Below, one piece after another: positions 55,268 to 62,571 of a stretch of DNA of 64,000 bases. The stretch lies in assembly GCF_012927125.1 (NCBI RefSeq), contig NZ_JABBFZ010000024.1, positions 1 through 64,000 of the forward strand, given 5' to 3'. Each line of letters opens with the position of its first letter. Positions within the stretch are counted from its first letter, which is position 1. Under the pieces are notes generated by a model. It was not told where the DNA came from, did no database searches, and saw nothing but the letters and a program-made list of their open reading frames with translations. Origin of the DNA: Paraburkholderia antibiotica. GTDB taxonomy: Bacteria; Pseudomonadota; Gammaproteobacteria; Burkholderiales; Burkholderiaceae. The translations under genes and the position numbers were made by a program.

Positions 55268-55651
55268 TCAATCCTCCGGCAACACCGATTTACTCCGCCG
55301 TTTGCGCGGCTTCGGCTCGACACCCACTCGCGGATCGCGAGCCAGCACAAGCGCTGTCATTTTCTCGACCGTGTCCTCGAACGCAGGGTCCTCCTGCGGC
55401 ACATAAAGCCATTTCCCCAGCACCGGATGCGGCCGTAACGCCGGCACATCGGCGATGAGCGCCGCGTGTTGCTCCCGCGACGTGCACACCAGCAGTCCAT
55501 TCCACGGCTTCGCGCGATCGGCGGCAATCAGACACAACAGGCCGTCGATATACGCGGCGTCGCTACCGAACATCCGTCGGCGCACGTAGGTCGGATCGCG
55601 TTCGAACGCGTCGAGGATCCAGAGTAGGGAATTGCTGATCGAGGAGGGCAT
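55268..55651 (-). CDS. Hypothetical protein, TfoX-N-like
   Basis: 127 residues. The segment RRRMFGSDAAYIDGLLCLIA resembles the start of TfoX N-terminal/YjbR-like small domains, followed by WNGLLVCTSREQHAALIA and LGKWLYVPQED. The C-terminus is basic (KPRKRRSKS). The family assignment is weak; function unknown. Confidence 0.6.
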   Translation of the reverse strand: MPSSISNSLLWILDAFERDPTYVRRRMFGSDAAYIDGLLCLIAADRAKPWNGLLVCTSREQHAALIADVPALRPHPVLGKWLYVPQEDPAFEDTVEKMTALVLARDPRVGVEPKPRKRRSKSVLPED

Positions 55652-55804
55652 CGGCGGAAAATCTCACGAGGCGAACAGGAGTGACGACAAGTTTATGCAA
55701 ATTCGCCGCACCCGGTGGTTATGTCGGTCGGTGATCGAGCAAGCGCGGCTAGGTACGATAGGCCCAACTTCGGCGACCATAGCGGAACTCGCACAGCCCA
55801 GACC

Positions 55805-56677
55805 ATGCAAGCCAATACCGACGCCATTACCGCCTATGCGAAGCGTTTCGATGCCGTCCTCGCCTATATCGATGCGAATCTCGAGGGCGATCTGTCGATC
55901 GACGCGCTGAGCCGCATCGCAAACTTCTCGAAGTTTCATTTTCATCGACAGTTTGCCGGCTATGTCGGCGTGCCGGTCGCGCGCTACGTGCAACTGATGC
56001 GTTTGCGTCGCGCGGCCCGTCGGCTGGCGTCGCAGGCATCGTGCTCGGTGCTCGACGCCGCGTTCGACGCGGGCTTCGACAGTCCCGAAGCGTTCAGTCG
56101 CGCGTTCAAGCGAGTATTCGGCGCGGCGCCGAGCGCGTTTCGACGGCATCCGAAGTGGCATGTCTGGAGTGCGAATTTCGTTGTTCCCTATCTTTCGAGG
56201 AAACTGACCATGCAAGTGCAAATCGTCGATTTCGCTGAGACGCGCGTTGCCGCGCTCGAACACCGTGGGGCGCCGGGACTCGTCAATGAAAGCGTGCGCA
56301 AGTTCATCGACTGGCGTATGCAAAGCGGACAGTCGCCGGTGTCGTCGAGCAGAACTTTCGGTATCCCGCGCGGTAATCCGGATACGCTGCCGGCGGAGGA
56401 ATTCCGCTTCGATATTTGTGGAGAGATCGACGAAGCGGTCGCGCCGAATACTGACGGCGTGCGCGAACTCGTGATTCCGGGCGGTCGGTGCGCGGTGGTT
56501 CGGCACACCGGATCGACCGACCACATCGGCGAGACGATCTATCCGATCTATCGCGACTGGCTGCCTTCAAGTGGCGAGGAATTGCGGGATCATCCGCTGT
56601 TTTTCCAGTACCTGAGCGTTTATCCGGAGACGCCGTTGGAGCAGTGGCAGACGGATATTTTTATTCCGTTGGTGTGA
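55805..56677 (+). CDS. AraC-family regulator with GyrI-like effector domain
   Basis: 290 residues. Two AraC-type helix-turn-helix motifs occupy about residues 10-110 (IDALSRIANFSKFHFHRQFA, VLDAAFDAGFDSPEAFSRAF), then a GyrI/SbmC-like small-molecule-binding domain (about 135-290, MQVQIVDFAETRVAALEHRG). This Rob/SoxS-like layout responds to hydrophobic compounds or drugs in known members. ATG 55805 is the natural start. No clear target gene adjoins it. Confidence 0.93.
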   Translation: MQANTDAITAYAKRFDAVLAYIDANLEGDLSIDALSRIANFSKFHFHRQFAGYVGVPVARYVQLMRLRRAARRLASQASCSVLDAAFDAGFDSPEAFSRAFKRVFGAAPSAFRRHPKWHVWSANFVVPYLSRKLTMQVQIVDFAETRVAALEHRGAPGLVNESVRKFIDWRMQSGQSPVSSSRTFGIPRGNPDTLPAEEFRFDICGEIDEAVAPNTDGVRELVIPGGRCAVVRHTGSTDHIGETIYPIYRDWLPSSGEELRDHPLFFQYLSVYPETPLEQWQTDIFIPLV

Positions 56678-56909
56678 GTGATGGGGTGGTGACGTAGATG
56701 GATGTGCTGCCATCTACGCGACGAGTTTCATCCTGATCCTATAGCTAACGGCTGTGAAGGGCTCTAATTTGTTCGTACTTGCCAAGGGTGAACAAGGAGC
56801 TATTCGTGCCAAAAAGACAATCCTAGTTTTCGTCTTGCTTCGCTGAAAAGCATCATCAAAGCACACGAGCTCGACCGGTATGACATTCGATAAAGCTAAT
56901 GGACAACGG

Positions 56910-57281
56910 ATGAAAGCGCGAATTGCGGCTGTGGCTGCAATCCTCCTGTCGATCGGCACCAGTGCATGGGCCGCTGGCCATTCCATCTCGACAATCGATG
57001 CAGCAGCGAATAGGGCCGCTGATATCACCCGAACGTGTCGCTTGTCGACTAACAAAACGAAATGCCTGTTATTCGACGTATCGGACCATCCAGGCTATTT
57101 CATGGTTGGCGTTCACGAAAAGCATTCGCCTGAGTGCGGTGGCGATCCCGGTTTGGCGCCTGCGTTGTTCTTCATGAAGATCCGTAAGCGGGATGGCTAC
57201 GTGTCGACCAATTATGAGGATGGCGAGCATTTCAGGCCGTTGTCGACGATAGATTCAAAACAGAAGTGTGACGTGCCATGA
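56910..57281 (+). CDS. Small exported protein, function unknown
   Basis: 123 residues with a signal peptide (MKARIAAVAAILLSIGTSAWA) and four Cys in the mature part. The pattern VGVHEKHSPECGGDPGLAPA, then FFMKIRKRDGYVSTNYEDGE, recurs in uncharacterised periplasmic proteins that are sometimes neighbours of peptidoglycan-targeting effectors; no effector is near here. The region's GC is below the window average. An earlier ATG at 56880 would add ten residues. Confidence 0.65.
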   Translation: MKARIAAVAAILLSIGTSAWAAGHSISTIDAAANRAADITRTCRLSTNKTKCLLFDVSDHPGYFMVGVHEKHSPECGGDPGLAPALFFMKIRKRDGYVSTNYEDGEHFRPLSTIDSKQKCDVP

Positions 57282-57289
57282 CTTGTGAG

Positions 57290-57314
57290 ATGCCATGCAT
57301 AGGCATGGCATTTT
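57290..57314 (+). terminator. Intrinsic terminator
   Basis: ATGCCATG / CATGGCAT, an 8-bp stem with loop CATAGG, followed by TTTT. It lies nine bases after the small exported protein gene. Confidence 0.75.
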
Positions 57315-57462
57315 CAATGAAAATCAGAGGCATGAAAAAATTAAAGAACTGCTTCAAAGCGACCGATAGCAGATAATGCGGGCGATAGAAAAATAGCAAC
57401 CCGTGCTGACAACACATCTATCGATTAACAATTATCTAACCAACAGATCGGGAAAATAAAAA

Positions 57463-57945
57463 ATGCGTTTAGCATCGCTTTCAGTTCTCTGCGCTTTCCT
57501 TCTCTCCGCGTGCGCGGGTTCGCCAACCATGAACCCTCTCCCCGCCGAGCGTGCACACGATGCCACCGTGGCTCTTGGCGGCGGCGTCAGCGAATTGCAG
57601 ATCGATACGGGACCGTTCGATATTTCCGCGGAAGCGAAGTCGGATCTTCTCGGTTCCTTTCATGCCGAGATGGCAAAGATCGGCGTGCCGGTCACGGCGT
57701 CGGGTACTCCCGTCGTGCTTCACGTCACCGAGTTCAAGACGCGGCCTGTCGCGGCCCGGATACTCTTTGGCGCGCTCTCCGGCAGCGACCATATCAAGGG
57801 GACGGTCACCGTCGCGGGAACGGAGTTCGAGGTGGCGGATACGGGCGTGACAGTGGTGGGCGGGTTGGGGGTGGTGGCCAGGAACGTCGGCGTACAGACG
57901 GCGGACGGGATTGGACACCTGGCGGGTGCCGTCGCTAGCCAATAA
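57463..57945 (+). CDS. Small lipoprotein
   Basis: 160 residues. Lipobox LSAC with Cys at residue 17 after a hydrophobic signal. The mature domain is beta-rich, Gly/Val/Thr-rich, with VVLHVTEFKTRPVAARILFG and ending TADGIGHLAGAVASQ, which looks like a small outer-membrane-attached domain of the DUF4410-type. Its stop codon is immediately followed by the GTG of the nuclease-like gene, so the two may be coupled, although no functional link is apparent. Confidence 0.7.
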   Translation: MRLASLSVLCAFLLSACAGSPTMNPLPAERAHDATVALGGGVSELQIDTGPFDISAEAKSDLLGSFHAEMAKIGVPVTASGTPVVLHVTEFKTRPVAARILFGALSGSDHIKGTVTVAGTEFEVADTGVTVVGGLGVVARNVGVQTADGIGHLAGAVASQ

Positions 57946-58872
57946 GTGGACGAGCACCGCGGCATGACAGGAACTCTGGAGCTCCTTCCGTTCGAGATCG
58001 TCGCAGGCAGTAGCCACGAGGTCGCGCAAAAATTAGACGATGCGTGCGAATGGCTCAGGTCCCTGGGAATCTTCTTGCCCGGAAACCGGTTTGCATCCTA
58101 CGCCAACACTATTGGCAAGTATCTCGAGTCCAATAAGACGCCAGACGAGGAAAAGGCGCTGCATGAATTAGTCCACGCATTGCGGGAAGCGGGGGACCTG
58201 ATTCGCATCAAGGCTGCTCTGCGAGACACGGATTCGGAAGACTTTCTCGCGCAGTTGAAAAAGGCCGCGGGCGGACAGGCTTACCAGTGGAATGTCGCAA
58301 ACGACCCATCGCGAGATTTCGTCTTCGAGCTGTCCGTCGCTGCACGATTCCTCCACGCGGGATGTCATGTGGATCTGACGGGCATAGCGGATCTGGTCGC
58401 TCACTTCGAAAACCGGAAGATCTATGTCGAGTGCAAACGGGTCAAATCGAAGGAAAAGCTTCTTACCCGAACCCGCGAGGCCTGCAAACAACTGGACCGC
58501 AGACTTCAGGCCGACGGCTCTTCCCGGAGTAAAGGCCTTGCCGCGATCAAAGTGACGGACGCGCTCAATCCGGCTGGCGAGCTACAGATCGGTCCGCGTG
58601 TCGATGATTTTCAGGCGATCTGCAATGAGTCGTTGAGTCGGTTCATTAAAGACAACAACGCATTCCTGACGAGTCAGTTTGCCAAAGGGCAATGGGGCAT
58701 CCTGTTCGAAAACAGCGTGTGCGGTATAGGTTCCGAGGCACGACATCCGGATGATTGGCCATTTACCTTTTGTCGTGGCGCGACGCTCGTTTATGCAAGC
58801 AAGGCAAAAGCGCAAATAGAAGAAATGAGGCGACTCGGCGAGCGACTTTGCGACAATTCATTTCTGCAATAA
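57946..58872 (+). CDS. Putative PD-(D/E)XK nuclease
   Basis: 308 residues from GTG 57946, or 302 from ATG 57964; neither has a good ribosome-binding site. The centre reads as a restriction-endonuclease fold: E128 in the helix DFVFELSVAARFLHAG, D149 in GIADLVAHF, and E162/K164 in YVECKRVKS, spaced as the PD-(D/E)XK active site. The N-terminal 110 residues are helical with no family look; the C-terminal part has a beta region (WGILFENSVCGIGSEARH). No methylase, helicase or toxin partner is adjacent. Possible roles: defence nuclease, DNA repair or RNA cleavage. The GC is lower than in neighbouring core genes. Confidence 0.65.
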   Translation: MDEHRGMTGTLELLPFEIVAGSSHEVAQKLDDACEWLRSLGIFLPGNRFASYANTIGKYLESNKTPDEEKALHELVHALREAGDLIRIKAALRDTDSEDFLAQLKKAAGGQAYQWNVANDPSRDFVFELSVAARFLHAGCHVDLTGIADLVAHFENRKIYVECKRVKSKEKLLTRTREACKQLDRRLQADGSSRSKGLAAIKVTDALNPAGELQIGPRVDDFQAICNESLSRFIKDNNAFLTSQFAKGQWGILFENSVCGIGSEARHPDDWPFTFCRGATLVYASKAKAQIEEMRRLGERLCDNSFLQ

Positions 58873-58952
58873 ATCTATGAGCGGCCGTTGGCCGCTCCCG
58901 CTCATTCGTCGGCAATCGCGAAAGAAGCCAACGTCGAATGACGGCGACTGAC

Positions 58953-60443
58953 TCAGTAGTTCTCAGTCGCCGAAGAATTCGAAGTCGAACCCGATTCCAC
59001 CGCATCCGACGTTTCCTCGCGCGCGCTCATCGCACCCCCCGCCACCCCCGGCCGCAACATCAACCCACCCAGCACGCCGGCCACCACCGCAAAAATCGCC
59101 CCGAACAGAAACGCGACGTGATATCCGCTATTGAGCGCCGCCACCGCATCCGTCGTGGCCGCCATCGCTTCGCTACGCGCGGCCGCCAGACTCGCGAGCA
59201 CCGCGAGCCCCAGCGCGCCGCCCATCATGAACGAGGTGTTGACGATCCCCGATGCAAGGCCCGAATCGCCCGGATCGACGTCGCTCATCGCGGCCAGCAG
59301 CAGCGGATTGAACGCGATGCCCGCACCACACCCGAGCAGGATCATGCCTGGCAGCACGTCGGCGACGAAGCTGCCGTCGACGGGCGCACGCGCGAACAGC
59401 GCAAGTCCGCACGCCGCCAGCAGCAGACCCGCCGCGAGCGGTCGACGCAGTCCGAAACGCATCACCACGCGCGCCGATAGCCCCAGCGAAAAGAAGGCCA
59501 TGATCAGATTCGCGGGCAGGAACGCGAGCCCGACCTGCAAGGGCCGATAGCCGAGCACACGCTGCAGATACAGCGCCGAAATGAAAAACCACGCGAACAT
59601 CGCGGCTGCCCACAACACGCCGACCACGTTCGCCGTCGCGACATTGCGCAGACGCAGGAGTCCGAGCGGCATCAGCGGATGCGCGACGCGTGCCTCGATC
59701 AGCAGGAACAGCGCGAGCAACCCGAGCGCCGCGGCGAGCAGGCCGAGCGTCTGCAGCGAGGTCCAACCCGCCTCGTTGCCGTTGACGACCGCATAGACCG
59801 CGAGCATCAACGACGCGGTCACGCTGAGCGCGCCGGCCACGTCGAGCCGTTCGCCGTGCGCGTGTCCGCGCGCGGCCGGCAGCAACGCGAGACAGAGTGC
59901 GTACACGGCGATACCGATCGGCAGGTTGACGAGGAAGATCCAGTGCCAGCTGAGCAGGTTCGTCAGCAGTCCGCCGAGCAGTACGCCGATGCTGCCGCCG
60001 CCCGCGCATACGAAGCCGTACACGCCCATTGCCTTCGCGCGCTCGCCCGGTTCGGTGAACAGATTCATGATCAGCGATAGCGACACCGCCGAGACGATCG
60101 CGCCGCCGAGTCCCTGCACCGCGCGCGCGGCGATCAGCAGGATCTGCGTGTTCGCGAGTCCGCAGGCCAGCGACGCCAGCGTGAACAACGTGATGCCGCC
60201 GAGAAACAGGCGTCGATGGCCATACAGGTCGCCGAGCCTGCCGCCGAGCAGCAGGCAACCGCCGAACGTCAGCATGTACGCGTTGACGACCCACACGAGC
60301 GAGGTTTCGCTGAAGCCGAGATCGGCGGCGATCGACGGCAGCGCGACGTTGACGATCGTCGTGTCGAGCACGATCATCAGTACACCGAGACATAGCACGA
60401 TCAGCGCGAGCCAGCGCTGCTTGCCGTGAAGGGAATGGGTCAT
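58953..60443 (-). CDS. MFS multidrug transporter, DHA2 (EmrB/QacA) type
   Basis: 496 residues, 14 membrane segments. DHA2 marks are LDTTIVNVALPSIAADLGFS in the first segment and GGRLGDLYGHRRLFLGGI (motif A) after the second. Expected role is proton-driven drug or organic-compound export. AGGAG seven bases before ATG 60443 fixes the start. It stands alone; no membrane-fusion partner gene is adjacent. Confidence 0.94.
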   Translation of the reverse strand: MTHSLHGKQRWLALIVLCLGVLMIVLDTTIVNVALPSIAADLGFSETSLVWVVNAYMLTFGGCLLLGGRLGDLYGHRRLFLGGITLFTLASLACGLANTQILLIAARAVQGLGGAIVSAVSLSLIMNLFTEPGERAKAMGVYGFVCAGGGSIGVLLGGLLTNLLSWHWIFLVNLPIGIAVYALCLALLPAARGHAHGERLDVAGALSVTASLMLAVYAVVNGNEAGWTSLQTLGLLAAALGLLALFLLIEARVAHPLMPLGLLRLRNVATANVVGVLWAAAMFAWFFISALYLQRVLGYRPLQVGLAFLPANLIMAFFSLGLSARVVMRFGLRRPLAAGLLLAACGLALFARAPVDGSFVADVLPGMILLGCGAGIAFNPLLLAAMSDVDPGDSGLASGIVNTSFMMGGALGLAVLASLAAARSEAMAATTDAVAALNSGYHVAFLFGAIFAVVAGVLGGLMLRPGVAGGAMSAREETSDAVESGSTSNSSATENY

Positions 60444-60623
60444 GCGGGCGCTCCTGTGCCGCGAGGCGTCGGATCGGGGCGGCCGGAACAGGCAATTCGG
60501 CACATTCCGGCCATGACCGACGATCGGCTTTCGAGTCTAGCACCCGCGTATTTCGGGTCCAACTACGAAATCCAGGGCGGGCGGCGCGCTGCAATGCAAC
60601 GCGCCGCTGTGCGTCAATCTCGA

Positions 60624-61307
60624 TCAATCGCCGCCGAGAATCTCGTACTTGCCGCCGCGTTCGAGCGCGCGCTGATAGGCGGGCCGCGCGTGAATGCGCT
60701 GCAGAAACGCCGCGATCGCCGGCCATTGCGATTGCGCGTCGCTACTGCCGCGCGCGCTGGCCGCTTCGAGCGGAAAACTCATCTGCACGTCGGCGGCGGT
60801 GAAGTCGTTGCCGGCGAACCAGCCGGTCTTGCCGAGTTCCTTGTCGATGTAGCCGAAATGCAGCCGCAATTGCGGATCGACGAAACTCGCCTGCAGCGTC
60901 GAGGCGATTTTGCGCGCGATCGGCTTCGCGAAGAACGGCATCGGCGCGCTGCCGATTCGCTGTGCAACCAGCTTCAGCAGCAGCGGCGGCATCGCCGAGC
61001 CTTCCGCGTAATGCAGCCAGTACGTGTAGCGCAGACGCTCCGGCGTGCCCGGCGGCGGCGCGAAACGTCCGGCGCCGTAGCGCTCGACCAGGTATTCGAC
61101 GATCGCGCCGGACTCGGCGATCGTCAGCCCGTCGTCGGTGATGACGGGGGACTTGCCGAGCGGATGCACGGCGCGCAACTCGGGCGGCGCGAGCATCGTC
61201 TTCGGGTCGCGTTCGTAGCGCTGGATCTCGTACGGTACGCCGAGTTCTTCGAGCAGCCACAGCACGCGCTGCGAGCGCGAGTTGTTCAGATGATGGACGG
61301 TGAGCAT
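60624..61307 (-). CDS. Glutathione S-transferase family protein
   Basis: 227 residues with an N-terminal thioredoxin-like domain (LTVHHLNNSRSQRVLWLLEE; the Ser of NNSRSQR is the likely catalytic residue) and a helical C-terminal domain (FVDPQLRLHFGYIDKELG, FTAADVQMSFPLEAA). It conjugates glutathione to electrophiles or isomerises ring-cleavage products. Its start lies two bases from the stop of the dienelactone hydrolase-like gene, suggesting an operon. Confidence 0.93.
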   Translation of the reverse strand: MLTVHHLNNSRSQRVLWLLEELGVPYEIQRYERDPKTMLAPPELRAVHPLGKSPVITDDGLTIAESGAIVEYLVERYGAGRFAPPPGTPERLRYTYWLHYAEGSAMPPLLLKLVAQRIGSAPMPFFAKPIARKIASTLQASFVDPQLRLHFGYIDKELGKTGWFAGNDFTAADVQMSFPLEAASARGSSDAQSQWPAIAAFLQRIHARPAYQRALERGGKYEILGGD

Positions 61308-61309
61308 GC

Positions 61310-62533
61310 TCAGACCTTCGATTTACTGCCCATCAGCGTATTCGACGGCAAGGTCTCGTCGAGCAGCTTGCGCGCGCTTTCGATCCCCGCAACCGGCAGG
61401 CCCTTGGGATCGAGCAGCCCGACCTGCACGAGCACCGACGCCTGATCCCAATAGATGTGCTCGTTGTAGAGCTTGTCGCCGCGAAAGCACACCACCGCAA
61501 GCATCGGCACTTCGAAATACTTGCCGGTCGGTGCGACGCCCGGCAGCAGCCAGTCGATTTCGCAGCTATGCGTGCAGCCGAAAATGAATTCGTCGACGAC
61601 GCGATCCGAGCCGATTGTGCGCGAGATCGGAATCAGCTTCGTGTCCGGCGGATTCGAATGGACGAAGTGATGCGTGTAGAAGCGCTTGAGGCGGTCGTGG
61701 CCGACGCCGCCCGTCATTGTCGGCACGTGGTTGACGTAGGGCTCGGCGACCATCGTTGGCATGACCGCGTCGACGTCGCGCGTCGCGAACTCGTGATAGC
61801 AGTGCGCTTCCCACAGCGCGTTCAGATCGTAGACCGGTCCGAGCACCTTGCGCAGCAGCGCGAGCGTGCGCGAGTACGCCATCATCGCGGCGGGCTTGTC
61901 GTACTGCTTGCGTTGCGGCGCGGCGAACGCGTGATCGCAGCCGGGGTACACGTATTGCTCGATCTGCGGGCGCATGCGCAACGCGGCGCCGATGCGCTCG
62001 CGCGTTTCCGGTGGGCAGTGCGCGTCGTTCTCGGGGAAGTGGAACACCATCGGGCAGCGAATCGAGCGCACTTCGTCGAGCAGCGCTTCGAGGCCCACGC
62101 CGTAGTAGCTGACCGCGCAATCGACATCGGTGCGCGCCGCGCTCAGAAACGCGAGCTTGCCGCCGAGGCAATAGCCGACGGTGCCGACCTTGCCGGCCTG
62201 TTCGGGCATCGCGCGCAGCGTCGCGATGGTGGCGGCGATGTCCTGGACCGCGAGATCGGCGTCGAACTGGTTCAGATAGCCGAGCGCCTGCTGCATATCG
62301 GCCTCGCCGTAGCCGAGCTCGATGCCGGGCTTGATGCGCCAGAACAGGTCGGGCACGAGCACCACGTAGCCTTCTTCGGCGTAGCGCTCGGCGGTCGCCT
62401 TCATCGAGTCGTTGACGCCGAAGATTTCCTGCAGCAGCACGAGCCCGGGGCCCGAGCCTTGCGCGGGACGTGCGACGTAAGCGTTGAAACGGCCGCCATC
62501 CTGGGCGACGACTTCGATGAAAGAGCCGGCCAT
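61310..62533 (-). CDS. Dienelactone hydrolase fused to NTF2-like domain
   Basis: 407 residues, about 170 longer than a plain dienelactone hydrolase. The alpha/beta hydrolase part (1-235) has E36 (LLQEIFGVND), nucleophile C122 (GTVGYCLGGK), D170 (PENDAHCPPE) and H201 (PGCDHAFAAP). The C-terminal part (about 240-395) resembles an NTF2/SnoaL-like fold (WEAHCYHEFATRDVDAVMPT, VVDEFIFGCTHSCEIDWLLP, IYWDQASVLVQVGLL). Such fusions occur in proteobacteria. It would hydrolyse a lactone or activated ester in aromatic breakdown. It overlaps nothing but is separated from the ligase gene by 38 bases and from GST by two. Confidence 0.9.
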   Translation of the reverse strand: MAGSFIEVVAQDGGRFNAYVARPAQGSGPGLVLLQEIFGVNDSMKATAERYAEEGYVVLVPDLFWRIKPGIELGYGEADMQQALGYLNQFDADLAVQDIAATIATLRAMPEQAGKVGTVGYCLGGKLAFLSAARTDVDCAVSYYGVGLEALLDEVRSIRCPMVFHFPENDAHCPPETRERIGAALRMRPQIEQYVYPGCDHAFAAPQRKQYDKPAAMMAYSRTLALLRKVLGPVYDLNALWEAHCYHEFATRDVDAVMPTMVAEPYVNHVPTMTGGVGHDRLKRFYTHHFVHSNPPDTKLIPISRTIGSDRVVDEFIFGCTHSCEIDWLLPGVAPTGKYFEVPMLAVVCFRGDKLYNEHIYWDQASVLVQVGLLDPKGLPVAGIESARKLLDETLPSNTLMGSKSKV

Positions 62534-62571
62534 GCAGTTGTCTCCATGCAGCCTCAGCGCTGCGAAGTGCG

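Noticed and set aside
56714..57055. Minus-strand frame overlapping the small exported protein gene
   Set aside because: It overlaps a plus-strand gene with a clear signal peptide and has no recognisable domain.
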